DNA of 23,114 bases from an uncultured Bacteroidota bacterium (GCA_903881265.1 CAIRSV010000294.1:1-23114); one strand, 5' to 3'. Shown: positions 7,882 through 15,105, counted from the stretch's first letter. Notes: a model not told the origin generated them from the sequence alone. A program made the numbers and translations.

Positions 7882-8229
7882 TTATACTGCGAAGCTTTCG
7901 CCACAACCGCAACTGCGGCTTGCATTTGGATTGACAAAGTTGAACCCTTTGCCGTTTAATCCGTCTGAAAAATCTAATTCAGTATTGACAAGGTATAAGA
8001 AACTTTTCAGGTCGGTGACAAGCTTGATGCCTTTATCTTCAAATACTTGATCCATCGGTTTCATTTCATTGTCGAAGTCGAGTTTATAGCTCAAGCCGCT
8101 GCATCCACCGCCTACAACACTTACACGCACAAAATGCGTATCATCAAGACCGGCTTCATTGAAAAGCTGTTCTACTTTCGCTTTTGCTTTGTCGCTGATA
8201 TAAATGCTGTTTTCTAATGCTGTTTCCAT
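7882..8229 (-). CDS. iscA: Iron-sulfur cluster assembly accessory protein, HesB/IscA family
   Basis: A 115-aa A-type Fe-S carrier. The three conserved ligand cysteines are present: C43 in VVGGGCSGLSY, and C107 and C109 in SCGCGESF near the C-terminus. FNFVNPNASRSCGCG is the classical end of the family. It receives or delivers Fe-S clusters to apo-proteins together with IscU. Family alternatives with the same motifs are SufA and ErpA; I use iscA because an IscU gene lies on the same strand 2.6 kb upstream. The two would normally be adjacent; here they are separated by the HNH and methyltransferase-HIT genes. It is convergent with the T9SS type B gene (27 nt apart) and has its own -7 box at 8257-8250. 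Confidence 0.9.
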   Translation of the reverse strand: METALENSIYISDKAKAKVEQLFNEAGLDDTHFVRVSVVGGGCSGLSYKLDFDNEMKPMDQVFEDKGIKLVTDLKSFLYLVNTELDFSDGLNGKGFNFVNPNASRSCGCGESFAV

Positions 8230-8249
8230 AACGATGTATTTTACTGTGG

Positions 8250-8257
8250 CAAAACTA
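8250..8257 (-). promoter_or_regulatory. -7 box TAGTTTTG upstream of iscA
   Basis: On the minus strand TAGTTTTG matches TAnnTTTG fully and lies 20 nt before the ATG at 8229. No TTG is seen at the expected -33 position. It implies that iscA is now transcribed independently of iscU. Confidence 0.55.
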
Positions 8258-8409
8258 CATTATTCTCAACATTCGCTGTTCATAAATTCTATTGACAAGG
8301 TATTATGCGGTGTTGTGTTTAGATTATAGTATGGCTAGACTTTTTGTAAACAAGAAATTTCGTGAAAAATTATTTTCATATCTTCAATTTAAAATAAACA
8401 TTGTAAGCT

Positions 8410-8622
8410 ATGACCCAATCATCTTATCAAGCAGGAGAAAGAATCCATTTTACACTTCCTTACATTGCCGATTCGGTCTTGACATTTTCGGGCATCATTC
8501 TGCAAGTAGAAAAAAATTCGTTAGTCGTGAAGTATGAAACACGAATCGGAGATTCAAATCATGAACACCTTAGCAAATTCACGACACACATTCCGATGTC
8601 TTTTGTCGTACATGCTTCGTGA
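8410..8622 (+). CDS. Small hypothetical protein (70 aa)
   Basis: I do not recognise a family. The protein (MTQSSYQAGERIHFTL...) alternates hydrophobic and polar residues in a way typical of small beta-barrel folds, with strands around FTLPYI, LTFSGIILQV and SLVVKYETRI; there are no transmembrane or signal segments. The +1-frame ORF overlapping it is Arg/Ser/Tyr-rich and looks like a shadow. This gene is on the opposite strand to its neighbours and ends exactly where the methyltransferase-HIT gene ends: TGATCA at 8620-8625 supplies TGA stops to both genes. Its coding status is plausible but not proven; the only promoter hint is a poor AAACATTG at about 8395-8402. Confidence 0.5.
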   Translation: MTQSSYQAGERIHFTLPYIADSVLTFSGIILQVEKNSLVVKYETRIGDSNHEHLSKFTTHIPMSFVVHAS

Positions 8623-9486
8623 TCATCGTTCATAATCTTGCTTTGAAGGAATCACACCTCGTATTCCTCCTCGCGGGCGTTCAACATCACCTGCATATCT
8701 TGGAATAATATGGATATGGCAATGATCAACGGATTGACCAGCATCCTTATTGATATTGATGCCGATATTAAATCCATCAGGATTAAATCGCCGTTGTAAT
8801 TCATTCTTTACTTTATTGACCATAATCCAACAAGCGGTTTGTTCCTTTACGGTCAAATCAAAGTAATTAGCAACCAACCTTTTTGGAACTACCAATGTGT
8901 GGCCTTGACTCACTGGAAATTTATCATAGAAGGAAAACGCTGTAGCACTTTCAAAAAGTAATTCTCTCGGTACGGTATCATTAAAGAATGGACTTACTTG
9001 CGCGTTACCTGATTGCAATATTGTGTATTGTTGATATTCATAGATCTCGCACGATTCATTCAGAAGGATGGATGTATAGGGCAGTTTGATTGTACATTGA
9101 TAGGTTAGTTTTTTATGTAACTTATGGAGTCGATAGCCCTCAAATTGTACATCTCTTCGAACTGCAAAGTAGGCTTTGCCATTAGGTTTTAGCAAGGCTG
9201 AAACGTTCATTAAAACATTCGCTTGCTCTTCAGGCAACAAAACATTCAGTACATAAAAACAAATGATGGTATCAAACGTTTCATTGGGGTAATCAGGAAA
9301 ATAATATGTATCATATCCAACAATATCAATGCCTTGTTGTGCTAGTAATTCCACATCTTTTCCAAATCCGCAACCCATATCTAACACCCGACCGGTGTAA
9401 CGTTTTTGCCTAAGAAGATATTTAGCAGGAAACGAAAGAGAGCTTCGTTCTTTGGCGGTTAAATGGCTATATTGATTATGTTGCAT
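8623..9486 (-). CDS. Class I SAM-dependent methyltransferase fused to HIT-family hydrolase
   Basis: A 287-aa two-domain protein. The N-terminal domain (1-160) has methyltransferase motif I VLDMGCGFGKD (34-44), a motif II acidic residue (D59 in GYDTYYFPDYP) and motif IV FDTIICFYVLNVL (71-83). The preceding KERSSLSFPAKYLL and the YYFPDYP...YVLNV pattern recall the DNA phosphorothioation-associated putative methyltransferases. The C-terminal domain (about 165-287) is a HIT hydrolase/transferase: GHTLVVPKR (196-203) and the triad H255-x-H257-x-H259 in VDHCHIHIIPR. HIT enzymes cleave phosphoramidates, AMP adducts or dinucleotides through the central histidine. The start overlaps the HNH gene stop as TAATG, so translation is coupled. 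Both active sites look intact. Substrates are unknown; a nucleic-acid or nucleotide substrate is an inference from the HNH partner. Confidence 0.85.
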   Translation of the reverse strand: MQHNQYSHLTAKERSSLSFPAKYLLRQKRYTGRVLDMGCGFGKDVELLAQQGIDIVGYDTYYFPDYPNETFDTIICFYVLNVLLPEEQANVLMNVSALLKPNGKAYFAVRRDVQFEGYRLHKLHKKLTYQCTIKLPYTSILLNESCEIYEYQQYTILQSGNAQVSPFFNDTVPRELLFESATAFSFYDKFPVSQGHTLVVPKRLVANYFDLTVKEQTACWIMVNKVKNELQRRFNPDGFNIGININKDAGQSVDHCHIHIIPRYAGDVERPRGGIRGVIPSKQDYER

Positions 9487-10538
9487 TACGACAAGAATTC
9501 AAATCCGTTATTAGAGGCTATGGTTATTAATGGTTGTATACGTTCTTTAAATTTAATGCTAGTGAAATTCTGTGGTAAGTTTTTCAATTCATCAAGGTCA
9601 GCAAATATCGTAAGGTAATCTTCTAAAAATTTATTCGTTGGTGATTTTTCTCGTATGATGTCAATGGCTTGCTTTTGCATGGCAAAGAAATTGTCGAAAT
9701 ACCTTTCTAATCGAGGTAATTTATCACTCTTTGAATTATTAAAGACTTTATCCGCAGGGATTAAATTCCACCTTAAATCATGCGACACAAAATTATAAGG
9801 TATAAAATGTTCGACTGCGTAATTCCCAACTGTCAATTCATTGCCAGTATAAATACATGTCACTGAACCTACTTCGTTTAACACAACATCCCAAAAAATA
9901 GTTCGTTGCTGTGTTAAGTTTTTTCTTACCGCAGGTTTAATAAGTTTATTAGGGATGTCAGGTACATTAGGATTTTTTGCCTGTAAAAACAATGCGAGAT
10001 GCCAATAACAAAAGGCTTTTAACAGGCCTGCATTTTCATTGAGATAGGTAAGCCATTCGTTATTTATTTCAATTGAATTATCCAATAAACTATACAAGCA
10101 ATTATTGTCGAAACGTGTAGCGTGTTGATAGATATCATTTCTACTCATTCCAGGAAACCAGGGACTTAAAAACCAATGCGGCACATTTTTATCGAAATGG
10201 TTCAACAACTTTATTGTCGACACATTTTTTGTTGCGATGAGTTGTTTTAAAATAGAATCATATTTTTCATCCACTGGGATTCCTTCGATGGTATTGATTT
10301 TTTGAATGGCTTCTTGAATTAAATCTTGCTTGCCAAATGAAACATGAAAAAAATTAACTGTATACCACGCATTGGCAATCATACGAGCAAATAGTTCTCT
10401 CTTCTGAATTGTCGTGTTCCCATTTTCGACCGATTGAATGATTGACAGAAACCAATAATATTTGTACGTAGCAGACGTGTTATTAAAACACGCACTTATT
10501 TTATTGACCGGTAAATTATGTGATCTAGGTAATTGCAT
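9486..10538 (-). CDS. HNH endonuclease domain protein
   Basis: A 350-aa protein with a largely helical N-terminal region (1-220; conspicuous FNNTSATYKYYWFL at about 18-31 and a Trp-rich stretch near 121-128). The C-terminal HNH nuclease motif runs from residue 228 to 275: CIYTGNEL, then VEHFIPYNF with catalytic-type E243-H244, RWNLIPA with N258, and FNNSKSDKLP with N268 and K270. This is the usual H-N-N/H arrangement of DNA-cutting HNH domains. The second zinc-ribbon cysteine pair is missing, so it is a non-zinc-finger variant. The N-terminal part probably recognises the target or a partner. The gene is low in G+C (about 30-32% in sampled 60-nt stretches). It is directly coupled to the methyltransferase-HIT gene and preceded by a 275-nt region with two inverted repeats. 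Activity and target are unproven. Confidence 0.8.
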   Translation of the reverse strand: MQLPRSHNLPVNKISACFNNTSATYKYYWFLSIIQSVENGNTTIQKRELFARMIANAWYTVNFFHVSFGKQDLIQEAIQKINTIEGIPVDEKYDSILKQLIATKNVSTIKLLNHFDKNVPHWFLSPWFPGMSRNDIYQHATRFDNNCLYSLLDNSIEINNEWLTYLNENAGLLKAFCYWHLALFLQAKNPNVPDIPNKLIKPAVRKNLTQQRTIFWDVVLNEVGSVTCIYTGNELTVGNYAVEHFIPYNFVSHDLRWNLIPADKVFNNSKSDKLPRLERYFDNFFAMQKQAIDIIREKSPTNKFLEDYLTIFADLDELKNLPQNFTSIKFKERIQPLITIASNNGFEFLS

Positions 10539-10813
10539 TCAAACGTCGCTTAGATTAAACAATTATAAATCCCTGATAGGTGACACCCTGAAAAGCCATC
10601 GTGTGTAATTTTTAAAGTTTCAATATTGTTGACCTTCAAGGCGAAATTAATCATAAAGCGTAGCTTGTTCATACAAGGTTATCAACAAGCAAGTAAGGAT
10701 TCATCGAATCGCATATTCGTTGAATACAATCAATTGCACCCATTAAAAAAGCCAGTCTTTTAACACCACGAAGGTTTTAAAAGACTGGCAATGTTTATAC
10801 GTTGTTGAATAGT
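10539..10813. other. Upstream region of HNH operon with two inverted repeats and the iscU terminator
   Basis: This AT-rich gap contains GCTTGTT/AACAAGC (10663-10669 and 10684-10690, 14-nt loop), then ATTCATCGAAT/ATTCGTTGAAT (10699-10709 and 10715-10725, ten of eleven pairs, 5-nt loop), then the iscU terminator. On the minus strand a weak -7-like GACGTTTG lies next to the HNH ATG at 10538. The inverted repeats could be operators for the HNH operon. Confidence 0.45.
10745..10789 (-). terminator. Intrinsic terminator of iscU
   Basis: GCCAGTCTTTTAA (10751-10763) and TTAAAAGACTGGC (10777-10789) form a perfect 13-bp stem with a 13-nt loop. Read on the minus strand it ends in TTTTTT (10750-10745), 25 nt after the iscU stop. 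It separates iscU transcription from the HNH operon. Confidence 0.9.
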
Positions 10814-11233
10814 TTAGTGAACTACTTTTTCTTCTAATACAAGGGCTTCCATACCATTTTTAACGCGGTAGTCATTGATTGCAGCTTTGATTGCATCTTC
10901 GGCTAATACTGAACAGTGAATTTTTACAGGCGGCAAGTTTAATTCTTCTACTATATCCATATTGTCGATCGTTACTGCCTGATCAATACTTTTTCCTTTC
11001 AACCATTCGGTAGCCACACTCGATGAAGCAATTGCTGATCCGCAACCAAAGGTTTTGAATTTAGCATCTTTGATAATACCAGTTGCATCGTCTACTTCAA
11101 TCTGAAGGCGCATAACGTCACCGCACTCAGGCGCTCCAACAAGTCCTGTACCGACATTGCTTTTGCTTTTGTCTAAGGTTCCTACATTTTGAGGGTTGTT
11201 GTAGTGTTCCAACACTTTTTCTGAATATGCCAT
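10814..11233 (-). CDS. iscU: Fe-S cluster assembly scaffold IscU
   Basis: A 139-aa IscU/NifU-N family scaffold on which IscS builds [2Fe-2S] clusters. All key residues are present: C37 in GAPECGDVM (followed by the conserved Asp39), C64 in TFGCGSAIASSS, C107 in LPPVKIHCSVLAEDA, and the LPPVK chaperone-recognition motif (100-104) bound by HscA/DnaK-type Hsp70. The start MAYSEKVLEHYNNPQNVG is the standard family N-terminus. No iscS lies within the window: upstream is the divergent batB gene. Downstream is a strong terminator, then the HNH/methyltransferase-HIT pair, then iscA on the same strand. A good promoter lies at 11291-11261. Confidence 0.95.
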   Translation of the reverse strand: MAYSEKVLEHYNNPQNVGTLDKSKSNVGTGLVGAPECGDVMRLQIEVDDATGIIKDAKFKTFGCGSAIASSSVATEWLKGKSIDQAVTIDNMDIVEELNLPPVKIHCSVLAEDAIKAAINDYRVKNGMEALVLEEKVVH

Positions 11234-11260
11234 GAGAGATCATTTTAATTGATGAACTGA

Positions 11261-11291
11261 CAAATATAAAGGGCAAATGATACAATGACAA
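11261..11291 (-). promoter_or_regulatory. Promoter TTG-N20-TATATTTG of iscU
   Basis: On the minus strand TATATTTG (11268-11261) matches TAnnTTTG fully and TTG lies at 11291-11289 with a 20-nt spacer. The ATG is 27 nt downstream, so iscU would have a short leader. Confidence 0.65.
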
Positions 11292-11436
11292 AATTCATTT
11301 GAAAAAACCTGCATTGCTTTACTCTATAGTCGTACGCAGCCTGCTGAAGTTCAATTTGGTATTGAGCATAGCAGTTGAGCTTATTTTTTATTCGTTAAAA
11401 CTTCCCTAAACCATTTTACAAAAAATCGGATACATT

Positions 11437-11444
11437 TACATTTG
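11437..11444 (+). promoter_or_regulatory. -7 box TACATTTG four nt before the batB GTG start
   Basis: TACATTTG is a perfect TAnnTTTG match, and the -33 position (11415-11417) reads TTT. Only CCCC separates it from GTG at 11449, so the transcript probably begins at or next to the start codon. Confidence 0.6.
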
Positions 11445-11448
11445 CCCC

Positions 11449-12450
11449 GTGTTACGATTTCAACATCCCGACTTTTTTTGGTATCTGCTTGCCTGCTTCT
11501 TGCTCGCAGGTTTGTTTTACTATCGAACAAAGCGCCGCGAACAGGCTATTCGATTGCTAGGAGACGAACAATTGGTGAATGCCCTGATGCCACGTTATAG
11601 TAAACCGTTACGCTTGTTCAAATTCTGTTTACTTGTTGTAGCCCTCGCAATAGGTATTATAGGATTGGCTAATTTACAGGCAGGCTCTCGCACCGAAAAG
11701 ATTGAACGAAAAGGGATCGATGTCATGATAGCCCTTGATGTGAGCAAAAGTATGTTGGCGCAAGATTTATCGCCGAATCGCTTGGAAAAAGCAAAGCAAT
11801 TTATCGCACGACTGCTTGAAAAACTTGGTAATGATCGTATCGGCCTCATTACGTTTGCCGGTCGAGCGTATGTATCTGTGCCACTGACCGTCGATATGTC
11901 GGCCTTGAAAATGAATTTGGCAGGTGCCTCGCCCACTCAGGTGCCTACGCAGGGCACTGTGATAGGGGAAGCGATTAGTATGGCCCGTCAATCGTTTAAT
12001 GCGAAGGAAACAAAATACAAAAGCATCATCCTTATCAGTGATGGCGAAGATCACGACGAAGGCGTAGCCGATGAAGTAAAAAAAGCTGTGGGCGAAGGTA
12101 TTATGATTAATACAGTTGGTATAGGTTCGCCAGAAGGCTCCCCAATTTTTGATCCTGAAACACGCGCAAATAAACGCGATGAGAAAGGTGACGAAGTGAT
12201 TACGAAGCTGAATGAAAAGGAATTGCAAGAGATAGCCTCAGCCGGACAAGGCGTGTATCTTAGATTAGGCAATACCGATGCGGCAGCCGATGCGATTGCG
12301 AAGCAAATTAGCTCAACCGAACAGAAAAATTTTGGCGACAATATTTTCACAGATTATAATAGCTACTATCAATATTTTATCGGTATCGCGTTGTTGCTGA
12401 TACTCATTGAATTTTTTATTCCTGAACAAAAAAAATTACAAGCGGCATGA
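11449..12450 (+). CDS. batB: BatB-type von Willebrand factor A domain membrane protein
   Basis: A 333-aa inner-membrane protein of the Bacteroides aerotolerance (Bat) group. Two N-terminal spans (about 10-25 and 57-77) precede a vWA domain with an intact MIDAS motif DVSKS (D97, S99, S101), then SPNRLEKAK, NDRIGLITFAGRAYV and the BatB-typical VPTQGTVIGEAI, ISDGEDH, and a C-terminal span (about 308-325). The start MLRFQHPDFFWYLL is the usual BatB N-terminus, here on a GTG codon. BatA, BatD and BatE partners are not adjacent: upstream is divergent iscU. The 3' end overlaps batC by four nt (ATGA), so the two are translationally coupled. The role in envelope stress or complex assembly is known only in outline for the family. 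Confidence 0.85.
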   Translation: MLRFQHPDFFWYLLACFLLAGLFYYRTKRREQAIRLLGDEQLVNALMPRYSKPLRLFKFCLLVVALAIGIIGLANLQAGSRTEKIERKGIDVMIALDVSKSMLAQDLSPNRLEKAKQFIARLLEKLGNDRIGLITFAGRAYVSVPLTVDMSALKMNLAGASPTQVPTQGTVIGEAISMARQSFNAKETKYKSIILISDGEDHDEGVADEVKKAVGEGIMINTVGIGSPEGSPIFDPETRANKRDEKGDEVITKLNEKELQEIASAGQGVYLRLGNTDAAADAIAKQISSTEQKNFGDNIFTDYNSYYQYFIGIALLLILIEFFIPEQKKLQAA

Positions 12451-13160
12451 AACGACTACTCGTCATTTTATTGGTGTGCTTCTGTTCAGTAGGCGTTGCA
12501 CAAAATATCGATCAGCATATGTATAGTGGCAATAAGCACTATGCCAAAGGAAATTATAAGGAAGCTGCTGCCGAATATCAACAAGCCTATGCGGCCAAAA
12601 AAAGCCGTGAAGCACAATACAATTTGGGCAATGCCCTCTATCAACAAAAGAATTATGAGAAGGCATCAAAGCAATTTGAGGAGGCGGCAAAAAACTCGAA
12701 AGACAGAAGTATACAATCCTTTTCAAATCATAATATCGGCAATGCGTATTCAGAACAAAAAAAATGGGATGATGCCATCAATTATTACAAGCAATCGCTG
12801 AAAGTAAATCCTAACTCGGCCGATACGAAATATAATTTGGCGTATGCGCAAGCGATGAAAAAGAAAGACGATCAGCAGAAAAAAGACGATAAGAAGGACG
12901 ACAAAAAACAAGATCAGAAAGATAAACAAGATCAGCAAAAACCTGACGATAAAAAAGACGATAAGAAAGACGAAAAAGGACAAAAAGATCCTCAAAAGCC
13001 AGAGGAGAAGGAAGGAGATAAACCCAAACCTATGCCTTCTAAACTGACAAAGGAACAAGCCGATCAACTGCTTAATGCGCTCAATCAGGAAGAAAAGAAA
13101 CTGCGCGACAAGAAAGATAAAGTAAGCGGTCAACCCGTGAAGCTCGATAAAGACTGGTAA
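12447..13160 (+). CDS. batC: BatC-type TPR protein with charged low-complexity linker
   Basis: A 237-aa exported protein. A signal peptide (MKRLLVILLVCFCSVGVAQ) is followed by tetratricopeptide repeats (about 23-135; NKHYAKGNYKEAAAEYQQA, AQYNLGNALYQQKNYEKA, HNIGNAYSEQKKWDDAINYYKQSL). A linker of about 60 residues (138-200) is then almost entirely Lys, Asp, Gln and Pro. The last part (KLTKEQADQLLNALNQEEKKL) is the conserved BatC C-terminal helix. In Bacteroidota BatC is the periplasmic TPR partner encoded between batB and batD. Here no batD follows; a terminator ends the unit. Confidence 0.82.
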   Translation: MKRLLVILLVCFCSVGVAQNIDQHMYSGNKHYAKGNYKEAAAEYQQAYAAKKSREAQYNLGNALYQQKNYEKASKQFEEAAKNSKDRSIQSFSNHNIGNAYSEQKKWDDAINYYKQSLKVNPNSADTKYNLAYAQAMKKKDDQQKKDDKKDDKKQDQKDKQDQQKPDDKKDDKKDEKGQKDPQKPEEKEGDKPKPMPSKLTKEQADQLLNALNQEEKKLRDKKDKVSGQPVKLDKDW

Positions 13161-13201
13161 CGAGCATTTACTGAAAACACCTTGTGTGCAACGAGCCCCG
13201 A

Positions 13202-13228
13202 TGTGTGAGGAATCACGCACTTATTTTT
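13202..13228 (+). terminator. Intrinsic terminator after batC
   Basis: TGTGTGA (13202-13208), a GGAA tetraloop and TCACGCA (13213-13219) form a seven-pair stem with one G-U pair, followed by U-rich CTTATTTTTAT. It lies 42 nt after the batC stop. Confidence 0.65.
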
Positions 13229-13239
13229 ATGGTGCGCAC

Positions 13240-13611
13240 TTATGCGAGAGCGTGTCGTTTTACCACTAAAAATAAATCGTGCTCGAGCGGTAAATAGCCT
13301 AATTCAAAACAAAATGTATACACGTTTCCTTTACGATTTGATAAGGTATGCGTGTGGTAGTGAAATGAAAATCCGTTGACCAATAAACGGTCGCGGGTAG
13401 TCTTCACCACCTCCTGATTTCCCAGAAAGGATTCAAGAATTCGTCTGTTTTTTTGTAAGGCATTGATGATGTTTCGAGCATAATTGGTCGATGCTGCTTT
13501 TTGATGATTGTTGAAATTATTGCGGCAATAATCATCACAGAATTTTTTGTCAAGTCTGCCTTTTAAATTCTTTTCACAAGACAGACATGTTTTCATAGGT
13601 TGGTTATTCAT
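13240..13611 (-). CDS. Small zinc-ribbon protein (123 aa), function unknown
   Basis: The N-terminus carries a four-cysteine zinc-ribbon-like motif: C9-x2-C12 in KTCLSCEKN and C25-x3-C29 in KKFCDDYCRNNFNN. The rest is a helical segment (NYARNIINALQKNRRILESFL) and a beta-rich tail (FSFHYHTHTL, YTFCFELGYLPL). Proteins of this shape are widespread, uncharacterised DUF2116-like proteins in Bacteroidota; the fold suggests nucleic-acid or protein binding. It is convergent with batC. Coding potential is good because the cysteine spacing and family resemblance agree; the function is not known. Confidence 0.7.
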   Translation of the reverse strand: MNNQPMKTCLSCEKNLKGRLDKKFCDDYCRNNFNNHQKAASTNYARNIINALQKNRRILESFLGNQEVVKTTRDRLLVNGFSFHYHTHTLSNRKGNVYTFCFELGYLPLEHDLFLVVKRHALA

Positions 13612-13947
13612 GGCTGATAAATAAGGTACTAAAATAAAACAATGGCTTGAGAATGAAACAAAAACGGCAGTGATTTTTTATGATTAAATAGAAATAACCT
13701 CCATCTAACTGCGTGTATCGTGGTCTTCTCAACGCGCCGTTTTCCCATAAGTTTGTCTATGTTGAAGTTGCATTAAAGTCATTATTTTCTGCCAAAATCA
13801 TCGCTAGCATGAATCATCAAGCCTTGGTTTGGACAATCTAAAAAGCTAGCAAACTGCCAACAGGATAGGCTCTTTTGAGATATGTGTTACAAAAATTATG
13901 TATTTGCCAAAAAAGGAACTATTTTTAAAGCCAAATTTTAAAGAAGT
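13612..13947. other. 336-nt intergenic region
   Basis: It separates the divergent zinc-ribbon and leucine-rich-repeat genes. A TGTATTTG (13899-13906, seven of eight matches to the -7 consensus) lies 41 nt before the LRR start, with a TTG 21 nt further upstream. The palindrome GCTAGC occurs twice (13803-13808 and 13845-13850). I see no ORF or RNA gene. Confidence 0.45.
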
Positions 13948-15105
13948 ATGAAGAAGTTGATTTTTGGATTTGCTTTATTATTGAGCAGTCAGCTTGGTGT
14001 GGCTCAAACCTATTATCCGTTGGCCGATCCTTGCGATCCTGATAAAGTATTTGATAAATTGCCATCGGCAGCATACGACAATACGTGCGTCTATTTGTTG
14101 CGTATGTCAAGTCAGCCGTTTAATAAATTTCCGATGGAGGTTTTTCGATATCCTAATCTGAAGGAATTGACGGTTCAGAATGCGAATATCAGCGCTGTTC
14201 CTATCGATGCCTATCTGTTAGATAATTTGGAAGTATTGGATTTGTCAAATAATAATCTGACATCGATTCCGAATACAATCGGCGATATGAAGAAGTTGCG
14301 TAAGTTGATTCTTCGTAATAACAAATTGAATACCTTGCCTGTCACTATTGCAAACTGCAAAAATTTAGAAGAGTTGGATATCACAGGAAATCCGATTACG
14401 TTTTTGCCGAATGAAATCAATAACCTGCAGGCATTGACAACTTTCAAATTCAGTGGTAACGAAGTAAAAAATCCGAAGTACCTGCTTGATTTGGTTCGTC
14501 AGATGAAGAATATTACGAGCCTTGATTTGAGCGGTTGTAATTTAAATTTTGTTCCGTCTGATGTGAAGTATTTGACGAAGCTGACCGAGTTAAATTTATC
14601 CAATAACAATATTCATTTTCTTCCTTCAGAATTGGGGATGTTGACGAATCTTCAAACCCTTATCTTAGGTGATGATGCTTCTTCAGGAAATAGAATATAC
14701 GATTTACCGACTTCATTTTCTAACCTCAGAAACCTACGAAACTTACAAGCACCGAATAACGGATTTGTTGATTTTCCAATGGTGCTTTGTTCACTTCCAA
14801 AATTGGAAGTCCTGAATTTGAGCAATAATAAAATTCAGGAACTTCCTGCTGAAGTCTCTATGATGAGCGGTTTGAACAAGTTGAATATAATGAATAATCA
14901 ACTAGCTGATGTGCCTGATGAATTGGCTGCATTAAGTCGTTTAACGCAATTTGATTTTTCGGGTAATCAATTCACCGGCGAAGTACAACAAAAAATTCTT
15001 CGTATGATGAGTGGCGAAACAACAACGGCTCCTGCTGAAAAGGCAACGCGCGCAAAAAAAGTGAAGGCGCCTGCAAAAAAGAAAGCAGCATCTAAAAAGA
15101 AATAA
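13948..15105 (+). CDS. Secreted leucine-rich repeat protein with Lys/Ala-rich tail
   Basis: A 385-aa exported protein. A signal peptide (MKKLIFGFALLLSSQLGVAQ) is followed by about 11 leucine-rich repeats (about 65-345) with the 23-residue pattern LxxLxLxxNxLxxIPxxI, for example LEVLDLSNNNLTSIPNTIG and LTELNLSNNNIHFLPSELG. These form a solenoid for protein binding. The final 30 residues (KATRAKKVKAPAKKKAASKKK region) are a histone-H1-like basic tail, which is unusual after a T9SS-less secreted LRR domain. I see no C-terminal sorting domain. A terminator follows 20 nt after the stop. The likely role is envelope or surface protein-protein contact; the partner is unknown. Confidence 0.85.
   Translation: MKKLIFGFALLLSSQLGVAQTYYPLADPCDPDKVFDKLPSAAYDNTCVYLLRMSSQPFNKFPMEVFRYPNLKELTVQNANISAVPIDAYLLDNLEVLDLSNNNLTSIPNTIGDMKKLRKLILRNNKLNTLPVTIANCKNLEELDITGNPITFLPNEINNLQALTTFKFSGNEVKNPKYLLDLVRQMKNITSLDLSGCNLNFVPSDVKYLTKLTELNLSNNNIHFLPSELGMLTNLQTLILGDDASSGNRIYDLPTSFSNLRNLRNLQAPNNGFVDFPMVLCSLPKLEVLNLSNNKIQELPAEVSMMSGLNKLNIMNNQLADVPDELAALSRLTQFDFSGNQFTGEVQQKILRMMSGETTTAPAEKATRAKKVKAPAKKKAASKKK

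Noticed and set aside
8292..8537. 81-codon plus-strand ORF overlapping the 70-aa hypothetical gene
   Set aside because: Arg/Ser/Tyr-rich composition without domain pattern; the overlapping frame at 8410 looks more protein-like.
12750..13220. Long minus-strand ORF (156 codons) opposite batC
   Set aside because: It is rich in Phe, Leu and Ile because it is the antisense of the Lys/Asp/Gln-rich BatC linker; it has no promoter or recognisable family.
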